16,813 bases of DNA from Syntrophomonadaceae bacterium. Its GTDB lineage: Bacteria; Bacillota; Dethiobacteria; DTU022. A model generated the notes under the pieces. The model made no database searches, had not been told where the DNA came from, and worked only from the letters and a program-made list of their open reading frames with translations. The DNA lies in NCBI GenBank assembly GCA_003552365.1, contig PUKR01000105.1, positions 1 to 16,813 on the forward strand. Direction: 5' to 3'. Every line of letters starts with the position of its first letter. Within the stretch, counting starts at the first letter, position 1. Positions 1 to 8,236 of the stretch are shown one piece after another. The position numbers and the translations under genes are program-made.

Positions 1-2
1 CG

Positions 3-593
3 GCAGAAGAGCAGGATGCTGGATTGCAGCTTGACCGGTTAAGGAAAATTTGTCTTGATTGCTCAGGTTGTGATTTAAGAAGCACCTGCCGGCAGGTTGT
101 TTTTGGTGTAGGAAATCCTTACGCCAGGCTGATGCTTATAGGAGAAGGGCCGGGCGGAGATGAAGATCGTTTAGGTGAACCTTTTGTAGGCCGGGCAGGC
201 CAGCTGCTTGACCGCATCGTGGAGGCAGTAAGTTTAAAGCGGGAAGAAATATATATAGCTAATGTAGTTAAGTGCCGGCCTCCGGGTAACCGATTACCGG
301 TCCAAAAGGAAATAGATGCCTGCCTGCCATATTTGTATAAGCAGATAGAACTGATCAATCCAGAGATCATTCTTTGCCTGGGCTCACTGGCAGCGCGAAC
401 TTTGATTGATAAAAGTATCTCTATTACCCGCCAGAGAGGGCTGTGGCATCAAAGAAATAACCGGTTTTACATGGCTACTTTTCACCCGGCTGCACTGCTT
501 CGTGATCCTGGTAAGAAAAAGTTTGTATGGGAGGATATTAAACAGGTAATCAAAAAATATAATCATGAAGATGACGGGGGGTCAGGTAAATGA
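3..593 (+). CDS. Family 4 uracil-DNA glycosylase (4Fe-4S), 5' end open
   Basis: This enzyme removes uracil from DNA as the first step of base excision repair. Counting from the TTG at 24, four cysteines fit the family's iron-sulfur ligands: C13 and C16 (CSGC), C84 (VVKCRPPGNR) and C100. The active-site loop GEGPGGDEDR followed by GEPFVGRAGQ lies at residues 40-60, and the second motif HPAALLR at 154-160. The reading frame stays open to the left edge (first full codon at 3), so the start may lie outside the window. The TTG at 24 has an AGGA 7 bases upstream and would give 189 residues with only 12 before the first CxxC cysteine, slightly short for the family. The stop overlaps the next ATG (ATGA), which suggests translational coupling to the response regulator. 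The family call is firm; the start is not. Confidence 0.93.
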   Translation, partial: AEEQDAGLQLDRLRKICLDCSGCDLRSTCRQVVFGVGNPYARLMLIGEGPGGDEDRLGEPFVGRAGQLLDRIVEAVSLKREEIYIANVVKCRPPGNRLPVQKEIDACLPYLYKQIELINPEIILCLGSLAARTLIDKSISITRQRGLWHQRNNRFYMATFHPAALLRDPGKKKFVWEDIKQVIKKYNHEDDGGSGK

Positions 594-1282
594 GCAATGA
601 ACAGGTGTTAATCGTAGATGATGAAAAAACGCTCGTCAAGGCTTTAACATTTAACCTTGAAAAAGAAGGCTTTCGGGTTGATCAGGCGTATGATGGCGAG
701 GAAGCCCTGGAAAAAGTTTTTTCGCTGAAGCCCGATATCGTGGTTTTGGATTTAATGCTGCCGGAAATTGACGGTTTTGAGGTTTGCCGACAGATAAGAA
801 AAAAATTGGAAGTTCCAATTATTATGTTAACAGCAAGAAGTGAGGATATAGATAAAGTCCTGGGCCTGGAATTGGGCGCCGATGATTATCTGACCAAGCC
901 GTTTAATTCCAGGGAGCTGGTAGCCAGGATCAAGGCAATCCTCCGGCGCAGTGCTGCTTATGAAGAGGAAGCTAAAAAACAAATTCAGATTGGCAAACTG
1001 CATATTGATCTTCTTCAGCACCGGGTTCGCCTTGATGGTAAGGATGTAAGCCTTACCTCAAAGGAATTTGCCCTGCTCAGTTTCCTCGCGGTTAATGCAG
1101 GCAATGTATATTCAAGGGAACAACTCCTGGAACAGGTATGGGGTTATGACTACTATGGCGATGTGCGCACAGTTGATGTGCATATCAGGCATTTAAGGGA
1201 AAAGCTTGAAGATGATCCGGGAAATCCTAACCTGATTATTACTGTGTGGGGCACTGGCTATAAAATCAGGGAGGATCTTTAA
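590..1282 (+). CDS. OmpR/PhoB-family response regulator, WalR/PhoP-like
   Basis: This is a DNA-binding two-component regulator of 230 residues. The receiver domain spans about residues 4-117, with the acidic pair D10-D11, phosphoacceptor D54 (VVLDLMLPE), T81 and K103 all present. A winged helix-turn-helix covers about 130-227 and includes the typical WGYDYYGDVRTVDVHI stretch. The sequence resembles the WalR/PhoP subgroup of Firmicutes, but that subgroup cannot be settled by eye. The ATG overlaps the glycosylase stop by 4 bases. The TAA overlaps the ATG of the downstream kinase by one base (TAATG), so the two are almost certainly co-translated partners. Phosphorylation by that kinase is inferred from this arrangement. 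The target genes are unknown; the propeller/GerMN gene two positions downstream may belong to the same signalling system. Confidence 0.95.
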   Translation: MSNEQVLIVDDEKTLVKALTFNLEKEGFRVDQAYDGEEALEKVFSLKPDIVVLDLMLPEIDGFEVCRQIRKKLEVPIIMLTARSEDIDKVLGLELGADDYLTKPFNSRELVARIKAILRRSAAYEEEAKKQIQIGKLHIDLLQHRVRLDGKDVSLTSKEFALLSFLAVNAGNVYSREQLLEQVWGYDYYGDVRTVDVHIRHLREKLEDDPGNPNLIITVWGTGYKIREDL

Positions 1283-2694
1283 TGTCAAGGTTTTACAGTA
1301 TTCGTTTTCGGCTTACCGCCACCTTCCTGGTGATAATTCTTGCTGTAATGGTTATTATCAGTTTATTTCTCTATACGACTCTTGAACGTTACCACATAAA
1401 CAATTTAGTTGAGCACCTGGAACGTTCCGGAAGGTTGGCTTCCGAATTTTTAGAAGGACACCTGCGGGGACAGATTGATACAATTCGGTTAAGCTCCCTG
1501 GCTGAAAATATTAGCCGCCAGGCGGGAGCAAGGGTTCTGTTCATTGATGAGCAGAGTTCTGTTGTCGGTGATTCGGTTAGGGTTGGAGGGTTGATTAATC
1601 AAACCTTAGAACAAAGAGATGTTGAAGTTGCCTTAAACGGAGAAGTCAGCAGCAGTACAGCCTACAGTGAAAGAATAGATCATCCCATCAAACAAATGGC
1701 TATACCGGTAAAGGACGAGGAAGGTTCTGTAGTGGGGGTAATTTTTCTTTCTACCTCCCTGGAGGACGTTTATCAAACTTTGGCCGATATCCGTATTTTC
1801 TTATTTTTAGCGACCATACTGGCAATGGCTGTGGTTGGCGGGGGCTCAGTACTGCTTGCCCGCCGTTTTACCACCCCTCTCCAGGAGTTAACTGCCGCAG
1901 CCAGGAGGATGTCTGAGGGAAAGCTGGACCAGCACATTGAATTTCAACCAAATGATGAGATTGGGCGTCTTGCCGAACAGTTTAATATCATGGCCAAGCG
2001 ATTAGATTATTATACCAGTAACTTAAAAAAGTTTGCCGCAGATGTTGCCCATGAAGTCAGGACCCCCTTAACGACAATGAGCCTGCTGACTAAATCTCTA
2101 AAAGATCACGACATGGATCAAAAACAGCAAAAAGAGTTCATTGACGATCTGGATAAAGAGCTTGACCGCCTGGTGGAATTGGTCAATGATTTGCTTGAAC
2201 TTTCCAAGCTTGAAAAAGAAGAAGTTGAATATGAAAAGGTTGCCGTGAACAATTTATTGCAGGATATAATTAGTGAAAACCGGATGAGGTTTTCCAGGGC
2301 CGGGCTGGAACTGTCCGGTAACATTCCCGAGCATGACCTGGTGGTTCAAGCGGTTCCCCTGCAGCTGCGCCAGGTAATGTCCAACCTTCTGGACAATGCC
2401 TTTAACTATACATCATCTGGTGGAACGGTTACAGTTTCCCTGTACCAGGAAGATTCGGAAGTGATTACCGCGGTCTGTGATGATGGCGAAGGTATTCCTG
2501 AAGAAGATCAAGCCTTTATTTTTGAGCGGTTTTTCCGGGTTGAAAGGGCCAGGTCCCGGGAAGGCGGAGGCACAGGGCTGGGTTTGTCCATAGTCAGTGA
2601 AATTATTACCCAGCATAACGGCAGGGTTTGGGTGGAAAGCGAGGAAGGCAAAGGCAGCTGTTTTTACTTTGCCCTGCCGCAGGCAGGAGAATAA
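1282..2694 (+). CDS. Membrane HAMP sensor histidine kinase, partner of the upstream regulator
   Basis: The protein has 470 residues. A first membrane helix (about 9-31) and a second (about 171-192) flank an extracytoplasmic sensor of some 140 residues. A HAMP domain follows (about 193-245), and then the HisKA domain with phosphoacceptor H257 (DVAHEVRTPL). The ATPase domain is intact: N box N372 (LLDNAFNYT), G1 DDGEGIP at 400-406 and G2 GGGTGLGLS at 428-436. This layout is the standard one for PhoR- and WalK-type kinases. It has no obvious PAS domain between HAMP and HisKA, which argues against a canonical WalK. The start overlaps the regulator's stop by one base. The ligand is unknown. The next gene encodes an extracytoplasmic propeller protein that could modulate this sensor, as LpqB does for MtrB in Actinobacteria; that role is inference. 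Confidence 0.94.
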   Translation: MSRFYSIRFRLTATFLVIILAVMVIISLFLYTTLERYHINNLVEHLERSGRLASEFLEGHLRGQIDTIRLSSLAENISRQAGARVLFIDEQSSVVGDSVRVGGLINQTLEQRDVEVALNGEVSSSTAYSERIDHPIKQMAIPVKDEEGSVVGVIFLSTSLEDVYQTLADIRIFLFLATILAMAVVGGGSVLLARRFTTPLQELTAAARRMSEGKLDQHIEFQPNDEIGRLAEQFNIMAKRLDYYTSNLKKFAADVAHEVRTPLTTMSLLTKSLKDHDMDQKQQKEFIDDLDKELDRLVELVNDLLELSKLEKEEVEYEKVAVNNLLQDIISENRMRFSRAGLELSGNIPEHDLVVQAVPLQLRQVMSNLLDNAFNYTSSGGTVTVSLYQEDSEVITAVCDDGEGIPEEDQAFIFERFFRVERARSREGGGTGLGLSIVSEIITQHNGRVWVESEEGKGSCFYFALPQAGE

Positions 2695-2768
2695 GTAAAA
2701 CGGCTTAATATGTTAGCAAAACTTAATTTTTTATCAATATTTTTTTATGAGGTGTTCGGGATAAAGTA

Positions 2769-2777
2769 TGTTAAAAT
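2769..2777 (+). promoter_or_regulatory. Candidate extended -10 promoter for the propeller/GerMN gene
   Basis: TG-T-TAAAAT matches the extended -10 pattern TGnTATAAT with one hexamer mismatch. It sits 42 bases before the GTG start, in the AT-rich 125-base gap after the kinase. No good -35 is present at 16-18 bases, which extended -10 promoters can tolerate. If it is real, the propeller gene can be transcribed apart from the kinase operon. Confidence 0.45.
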
Positions 2778-2819
2778 ACACTGTACTCTGGTCTTTAGAC
2801 TATCCGGAGGTGTTGTTTA

Positions 2820-4862
2820 GTGAGGCGGTTTCAACCATATTACTATATAGTTTTGCTGGCCGGCCTGTTTATCCTGGCCGGGATCTTTTTTTTCGCTTCC
2901 CAGTTAATGCCTGAATCAGAGCAAACCGGGGTAACTGTAGAACCCCAGGATCCGGAAGAGGGGGGCACCCTGTACGATCTCTGGTTTACCAGTGCAAAAA
3001 TATACGATTTGAGTGTGGACCATGCCCTGACCGGAATTTTGGTAAGCACCGATGAAGATAAGGTCAGCCTGCTGGATCAGCAAAGAAAGCTTCGCTGGGA
3101 TTTGAGTTTTTCCACGGCTCCAAAACAGGCCAAGATTTCTTCTTGTGGTAATTACGTGGCAGCAGGAACAGAAGGCGGCAGGATTTTGTTTATGTCTGCG
3201 GATCAAGAGCATTCATGGGAAGATGAAGGGTTGCCGGTTGACCGGCTGGCTATTTCTCCCAATGCCAACTGGCTTGCTGCTTCCCGTTCTGAACCTGAAA
3301 ATGATCAGTACTTTTTGCAGCTTTACAACCGGGACGGTGACTTGAAATGGGATAAAGCAAGCGGGCCGGTTAAAAATTTGTTTATGTCAAGTGAATATTT
3401 TCAACAGGCCAATGTATTTTATACCTATTTTGATGGCGAGCAGCCTGTTATATCAGCGCTTAATCCTGAAGGGGAAGAATTGTGGTCTTATGAAGGACAG
3501 ACCCTGGCGGCAGTTTCCAGGCATGGCAGCAGGCTGGCAGCCGTAGAAAACGGACGCTTGCTTGTTTACAATACCCTGGGGGAACTACTCTGGGAAACAG
3601 ATATACCTTTTGAACCCACCACGGTAATGTTTAACCCTCAAAACCACAACCGCCTCCTTGCTTATGGCAGTGAAGAAGGCTCAGGGGAAAATCTCTATTA
3701 TTTTGACCTGGATGAGGATCTGCTCTGGAGCAAAAGGGTTGCTGACGGTTCCCTATTCTCTTTTACTGCCGACGGCCAGTACATAGTAACCGGTTCCTGG
3801 AGGCACTACCGGGAAGATTATACGCAGATGAAGATCCTGGATCGTCACGGTTCGGAAGTAAACAGCTGGGAGGTTTCGATGCGGGTTGAAAAGCTGCTTA
3901 AATCAGGGCATCCTCACCTTGTAGTAATCGGCGGCGAAGACGGTTATATAGACTTGATCAACTTAGAACCGATGTTTGCCGAAAGCGATGATGATGTGCC
4001 CGTCACTAATGTATATAGCCCGGTAATAACCGGACGTGAAGATGATAATATAATCACCCTCTATTTTGTTGATGAAAATGATAACCTGGTTCCTGTAAGC
4101 AGATCAGTTAATACTGTGGACAACCCCTTGCGTACCGCTGTAGATGAGTTAATCCGCGGACCTTCCCGCGGCAGTGCGCTTTACCGGGTCGTTCCGGAAA
4201 AGGATGCCACAATAGATGTGGATTTTGATGAAGATGAAGGCACCTTAACCCTTGAACTTTCGCCGGAACTGGTAGAGATCAGCGGAACCGGCCAAAGCAG
4301 GACAGCCCTTGATTCACTTCTTTATACTGTCAGCACTTTCAGTGAAGTTAGAGAAATCTACCTGGAAAAAGAAGGCGAAAGGATAGAAGAATTTGGTGAA
4401 GATATCGAGCTCGAGCAACCATTTGCCCCAAAGCAGTGGGAAAAACCGGTTTTTAAACCTGTAATGAGCGGCAACCGTTACTACTTGATGGTTGATGAAG
4501 CTGAACCGGAAAATGATGAAGAAGTTGATTTGAAAGGACTTGTCAGCCAGTCAATCAATGCCTGCAGGATGCTTCCCTTTGTCCCAAATAACCTTGAATT
4601 GATCGAACTCAGGATTACCCGTGAAGAGGTAAAAATCAATTTGGATGATTCTTTCAAAGAAATTTTCCCTGAAGAAGGGGGAAAGCAGGATAAGCTCCAG
4701 GCAGAATTGATTCTCGATGCCCTGCTTATGACTGTTTTTGAAAACAGCAGGACCCAGAAGGTAGATATCCTGGTCGAAGGAGAAAGCTGGTCATCACCCG
4801 AAGGGTACCCTTCTACAGAACGCTTTCATTACAGCCGTTACCATATTAACCCTGAATTTTAA
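2820..4862 (+). CDS. Membrane-anchored beta-propeller plus GerMN-domain protein, LpqB-like but permuted
   Basis: The protein has 680 residues. One hydrophobic helix (about 8-28) has no lipobox cysteine, so it is probably an N-terminal anchor with the remainder outside the cytoplasm. Residues about 50-385 form a WD40/PQQ-like propeller. Strand-turn motifs of the form D..G.LLW recur near 84, 124, 168, 213, 249, 294 and 339 (for example NTLGELLWET), with a weaker one near 378, implying seven or eight blades. A GerMN domain follows at about 408-535 (ITLYFVDEN, then DELIRGPSRG). A second, more diverged GerMN-like unit lies at about 552-660. The start is GTG with GGAGG 9 bases upstream. Actinobacterial LpqB, encoded after mtrAB, combines the same two domain types with GerMN first. 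A role in envelope or sporulation-related sensing is inferred from the neighbouring regulator and kinase. No enzyme active site was recognised. Confidence 0.82.
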   Translation: MRRFQPYYYIVLLAGLFILAGIFFFASQLMPESEQTGVTVEPQDPEEGGTLYDLWFTSAKIYDLSVDHALTGILVSTDEDKVSLLDQQRKLRWDLSFSTAPKQAKISSCGNYVAAGTEGGRILFMSADQEHSWEDEGLPVDRLAISPNANWLAASRSEPENDQYFLQLYNRDGDLKWDKASGPVKNLFMSSEYFQQANVFYTYFDGEQPVISALNPEGEELWSYEGQTLAAVSRHGSRLAAVENGRLLVYNTLGELLWETDIPFEPTTVMFNPQNHNRLLAYGSEEGSGENLYYFDLDEDLLWSKRVADGSLFSFTADGQYIVTGSWRHYREDYTQMKILDRHGSEVNSWEVSMRVEKLLKSGHPHLVVIGGEDGYIDLINLEPMFAESDDDVPVTNVYSPVITGREDDNIITLYFVDENDNLVPVSRSVNTVDNPLRTAVDELIRGPSRGSALYRVVPEKDATIDVDFDEDEGTLTLELSPELVEISGTGQSRTALDSLLYTVSTFSEVREIYLEKEGERIEEFGEDIELEQPFAPKQWEKPVFKPVMSGNRYYLMVDEAEPENDEEVDLKGLVSQSINACRMLPFVPNNLELIELRITREEVKINLDDSFKEIFPEEGGKQDKLQAELILDALLMTVFENSRTQKVDILVEGESWSSPEGYPSTERFHYSRYHINPEF

Positions 4863-4894
4863 TTAAACCGGTTAAAATTTCGGCCGGAAAAAAT

Positions 4895-4923
4895 TTGTCA
4901 ATCGCTCTTCTTTAAGCTAAAAT
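4895..4923 (+). promoter_or_regulatory. Sigma-A-type promoter for argS
   Basis: TTGTCA at 4895-4900 and TAAAAT at 4918-4923 are separated by exactly 17 bases, each one mismatch from the vegetative consensus. Transcription would start near 4930, leaving a leader of only about 22 bases that carries the AAGGAG site at 4939-4944. There is therefore no room for a T-box leader on this transcript. Confidence 0.75.
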
Positions 4924-4951
4924 AAGTGAAAAAGCGCCAAGGAGAAGTTAT

Positions 4952-6661
4952 ATGCAGAAGCTTAAAGAAGAAGTGGGGCAAACTATTGCGTCCCTGATCT
5001 CACTCGAAGAAGAAGAAGTATTTTTACTTTTAGAAGTCCCCCCTGACCCCTCCTTAGGGGATCTTGCTTTCCCCTGTTACACCTTAGCCCGGGAATTAAA
5101 AAAACCGCCTCCGGCAATTGCCGTGGAACTCGGTGAAAAATTAGCCGGACAAAGAGGTAATTTATGGGAGAAGGCTGTTCCCACCGGACCGTACTTAAAT
5201 TTTCATATTGATCCCCAGGCTTACAACCGGGAAATTATCTCCCAGGTATGGAAAGAGGGTGAGGATTACGGTAAGAGCAACCTGGGTGGAGGACAAAACG
5301 TTCCGATTGATTACTCCTCCCCCAATATTGCCAAACCTTTTGGGGTGGGACACATTCGTTCCACGGTAATCGGACACGCCCTTTATTTAATTTTTAGAGC
5401 CCTGGGCTACAACAGCATCGGCATTAATCACCTGGGTGACTGGGGAACCCAGTTTGGGAAACTAATTGTCGCTTTTAAGCACTGGGGAGAAGAAAGCAAG
5501 CTTAAAGAAAAGCCGGTAGATTACCTGTATCAGCTTTATGTGCAGTTTCACCAGGAGGCGGAGAAAGATCCTTCGCTTGATGATGAGGCCCGTTCCTGGT
5601 TTAGAAAACTTGAAGCAGGTGAAGAAGAAGCGGTTGCCTACTGGAACCGTTTTAGAGAGTTAAGCCTGGAAACTTATGAATCCATCTATTCCATGCTGGG
5701 AATCCAGTTTGAGTACTACCATGGGGAAAGCCACTATAACCAGATGTTAGAACGGGTAATTGATCTGGCCCGCGAAAAAGGCATTGCCAGGGAAAGCGAA
5801 GGAGCCCTGATTGTTGATCTGGAAGCCTACGATTTACCGCCGGTAATGCTTCGCAAGCAAGACGGGGCTACTTTATATATTACCCGGGACTTAGCAGCGG
5901 CAATTTACCGCCGGGAAAGGTTTAATTTTGCCAAATCCTTATACGTGGTTGGGGCAGAACAAACCCTCCACTTTCAACAGCTCTTTAAAGTGCTTGAGCT
6001 AATGGGTTATAAATGGGCAAATGATTGTGTCCACGTACCCTTTGGAATGATTCGCTTTAAGGAAGGGCGGATGTCTACCCGGGCCGGTAAAATTATTTTA
6101 CTTGAAGAAGTGCTGCAAAAATCGATAGAAATGGCCCGGGATATTATTGAGGAGAAGAACCCCGATCTTGAGGATAAAGAAAGCGCTGCCGAGGCTGTAG
6201 GCATCGGAGCGATCCGTTTTGGCGATTTAAGCAATGATCGGATTAAAAATGTCGAGTTTGACTGGGATAAAGTGCTTGATTTTTCCGGTGAAACAGCAGC
6301 CTATATCCAGTATGCCCACGCCCGGATCTGCAGTATTATCCGTAAAGCGGAACCGGGTTATTTGGAATGGGATGAAAAAGCGATTTCTTCACTAACCAGG
6401 GAAGAAGAAGTAACCCTGGTAAAAACCCTGGCCCTGCTGCCCGAAAAAGTTATCGCTTCAGCTGAAAGTTATAAGCCCTCAATCCTGGCTCGCTACTTGG
6501 TCGATGTGGCCAGGGAATTTAACCGTTTTTACCATAACTGCCCGGTACTTTCAAGCGAGGCGGAAATTCAGCACGGTCGCTTGTTATTAATTGATGCTAC
6601 CAGGCAGGTTATAGCTAATGGATTGGGGCTCCTGGGGATAATTGCCCCGGAAAAGATGTAA
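4952..6661 (+). CDS. argS: Arginyl-tRNA synthetase
   Basis: This class I enzyme charges tRNA-Arg with arginine in the cytoplasm. Its 569 residues fit the family. An N-terminal Add-1 type domain covers about 1-85. The HIGH-equivalent motif lies in SPNIAKPFGVGHIRS (123-137), followed by the family stretch INHLGDWGTQFGKL (158-171). The KMSKS-equivalent is GRMSTRAG (372-379), the relaxed form usual for ArgS. A DALR anticodon-binding domain fills about 445-569 and ends in the typical VIANGLGLLGI...PEKM tail. The ATG has AAGGAG 7 bases upstream and a clear promoter. serS follows after 45 bases with no terminator seen, so the two are likely co-transcribed. No missing residue was noted. Confidence 0.98.
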   Translation: MQKLKEEVGQTIASLISLEEEEVFLLLEVPPDPSLGDLAFPCYTLARELKKPPPAIAVELGEKLAGQRGNLWEKAVPTGPYLNFHIDPQAYNREIISQVWKEGEDYGKSNLGGGQNVPIDYSSPNIAKPFGVGHIRSTVIGHALYLIFRALGYNSIGINHLGDWGTQFGKLIVAFKHWGEESKLKEKPVDYLYQLYVQFHQEAEKDPSLDDEARSWFRKLEAGEEEAVAYWNRFRELSLETYESIYSMLGIQFEYYHGESHYNQMLERVIDLAREKGIARESEGALIVDLEAYDLPPVMLRKQDGATLYITRDLAAAIYRRERFNFAKSLYVVGAEQTLHFQQLFKVLELMGYKWANDCVHVPFGMIRFKEGRMSTRAGKIILLEEVLQKSIEMARDIIEEKNPDLEDKESAAEAVGIGAIRFGDLSNDRIKNVEFDWDKVLDFSGETAAYIQYAHARICSIIRKAEPGYLEWDEKAISSLTREEEVTLVKTLALLPEKVIASAESYKPSILARYLVDVAREFNRFYHNCPVLSSEAEIQHGRLLLIDATRQVIANGLGLLGIIAPEKM

Positions 6662-6706
6662 TCCCCGGTAAAAAGTAGCCGCAATAATTTTGCAGGAGGT
6701 TGAAAA

Positions 6707-8014
6707 ATGCTCGATTTAAAATTTGTGCGCGAGAATCCAGAAACAGTGCGCCAGGCCATGCAGAAAAAAGGTGAAGAAGCTGACTTGGCCGGTCTTCTAA
6801 CCAGTGACCGGGAGCGTCGGGATCTCTTAAAAGAGGTTGAGGAACTTAAACAACTCCGCAACCGGGTCTCCAGGGAAATAGGAAAAGCCGGGGCCGACAG
6901 TGAATATGCCCGGGAAAAGAAGCTAGAGATGAAAGAAGTATCAGCCAGGATTAAAGATTATGACGAAAAATTACGCGACATTGACTTACAAATAGAACAA
7001 CTGCTCTTAAATTTGCCCAACCTGCCTGATCCGGTCGTTCCGCATGGTTATGACGAAGAAGATAATGTTGAAATACGTGCCTGGGGCGAAAAACCAGAGT
7101 TTACCTTTACCCCTCTTGCTCACTGGGATATCGGTGACAACCTGGATATTATCGATGTTCCCCGGGCCGGAAAAATTACCGGTAGCCGTTTTGCCCTTTA
7201 TTACGGGGCCGGGGCCCGTTTGGAAAGAGCCCTTTTTAACTTCATGCTAGATTTACATACCAACGAACATGGATACCGGGAAGTATTCCCCCCCTTCCTG
7301 GTCAATGCTGCCAGCATGACCGGAACCGGGCAGCTGCCTAAGTTTGCCGAAGATGCTTTTAAGGTGGAGAATACCGATCTTTACCTGATTCCCACCGCCG
7401 AAGTGCCGGTTACCAATTTACACCGCGATGAAATTTTGGAAGGTGACCAGCTGCCCCTTTATTATGCGGCCTACAGTGCCTGCTTTAGGGCAGAAGCCGG
7501 AGCACATGGACGAGACACCAGGGGCCTGATCCGTCAGCACCAGTTTAACAAGGTGGAGCTGGTTAAGTTTGTTAAACCGGAAGACTCCATGGACGAACTG
7601 GAAAAACTAACCCGCGATGCCGAGAAAGTCTTACAGCTACTGGGGCTTCCCTACAGGGTAATGCTGATGTGCAGCGGCGACCTCGGGTTTGCGCCGGCTA
7701 AAAAATATGACCTTGAAGTATGGCTTCCAGCCGCCGGCACTTACAGGGAAATATCCTCCTGCAGCAATTTTACCGATTTCCAGGCCAGGCGGGCAGGCAT
7801 CCGTTACCGGCCCGGTGAAGGACAAAAAGCGCAGTTTGTCCACACCCTTAACGGATCCGGCGTAGCTGTTGGCAGGACCGTAGCGGCAATCCTGGAAAAC
7901 AACCAGCAGGAAGATGGCAGCGTGGTTATCCCGGAAGTGCTCCGCCCCTATTTTAATGGCATAGACAAAATTTACAGGGGGGTCGTACCCCGAAAGGGAA
8001 ATTCTGGGAAATGA
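6707..8014 (+). CDS. serS: Seryl-tRNA synthetase
   Basis: This class II enzyme charges tRNA-Ser, and tRNA-Sec where present, with serine. Its 435 residues are near the usual length. The N-terminal antiparallel coiled coil that grips the long variable arm of the tRNA spans about 30-105 and is rich in charged heptads. The serine pocket motif TAEVP is at 230-234. Motif 2 is at about 257-290, with FRAEAGAHGRDTRG at 260-273 followed by IRQHQFNKVEL. Motif 3 is NGSGVAVGRT at 382-391, with the following EVLRPY. The ATG has AGGAGGT 6 bases upstream. The last residues (about 424-435) are a short basic tail. The stop lies directly beside the remains of a broken membrane-protein gene, so the DNA downstream of serS has been rearranged, while serS itself looks intact. 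Confidence 0.98.
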   Translation: MLDLKFVRENPETVRQAMQKKGEEADLAGLLTSDRERRDLLKEVEELKQLRNRVSREIGKAGADSEYAREKKLEMKEVSARIKDYDEKLRDIDLQIEQLLLNLPNLPDPVVPHGYDEEDNVEIRAWGEKPEFTFTPLAHWDIGDNLDIIDVPRAGKITGSRFALYYGAGARLERALFNFMLDLHTNEHGYREVFPPFLVNAASMTGTGQLPKFAEDAFKVENTDLYLIPTAEVPVTNLHRDEILEGDQLPLYYAAYSACFRAEAGAHGRDTRGLIRQHQFNKVELVKFVKPEDSMDELEKLTRDAEKVLQLLGLPYRVMLMCSGDLGFAPAKKYDLEVWLPAAGTYREISSCSNFTDFQARRAGIRYRPGEGQKAQFVHTLNGSGVAVGRTVAAILENNQQEDGSVVIPEVLRPYFNGIDKIYRGVVPRKGNSGK

Positions 8015-8015
8015 C

Positions 8016-8236
8016 GGGGCAATAACCGGCACCTTCTATGAACACAATGCAGCCGGGGCGTGGTGTTTGCTCCCCTCTTGTTTCATGGTTTCGGCAACCT
8101 GGTCCAGGAACTGGGCCCATCAGTATCTATTAGCACCGGCATAGCTATCCACCACTTATTAACCTTAATCGTGGTTGCGGCTTCCTGGCAGTGGATCAAG
8201 CAGAAATCTTATGTCTTATTGAAGCCGGCTAAATGA
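8016..8236 (+). pseudogene. Frameshifted 3' remnant of a CPBP (CAAX protease-like) membrane protein
   Basis: No intact gene fits here, but two frames read together as the C-terminal end of a membrane protein. Frame A (8016-8060) gives GAITGTFYEHNAAGA. Frame B (8060-8233) gives 58 residues starting VVFAPLLFHGFGNLVQELG, then a hydrophobic helix around HHLLTLIVVAASW, a basic end and TGA at 8234-8236. The switch near 8058-8062 equals one missing base or two extra bases. Frame B alone runs into a stop at 8039-8041 and has no start with a ribosome binding site. The joined order, a YE.. segment, then a WAP-like LLFH, then HGFGN (HxxxN), resembles the last conserved motifs of CPBP intramembrane proteases. 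The N-terminal half with the EExxxR motif is absent, apparently deleted at the serS boundary. That this is decayed coding sequence is fairly secure; the family is a tentative call. Confidence 0.5.

Noticed and set aside
16..18. ATG near the left edge as the glycosylase start
   Set aside because: It is out of frame with the glycosylase (position 16 against frame 3/24).
4868..4887. CCGG repeats after the propeller/GerMN gene as a terminator
   Set aside because: The stem is only 4 bp and is not followed by a T tract on the + strand.
4863..4951. T-box riboswitch upstream of argS or serS
   Set aside because: The promoter leaves only about 22 bases of leader before argS, and the argS-serS gap is 45 bases; neither can hold a T-box.
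6065..6088. Missing KMSKS motif in ArgS as a sign of inactivation
   Set aside because: GRMSTRAG is within the normal variation of arginyl-tRNA synthetases, which often lack the canonical KMSKS.
7637..8032. 131-residue open frame on the - strand across the end of serS
   Set aside because: It is antisense to conserved serS motif 3 codons, shows no recognisable domain and has no binding site; it is a shadow frame.
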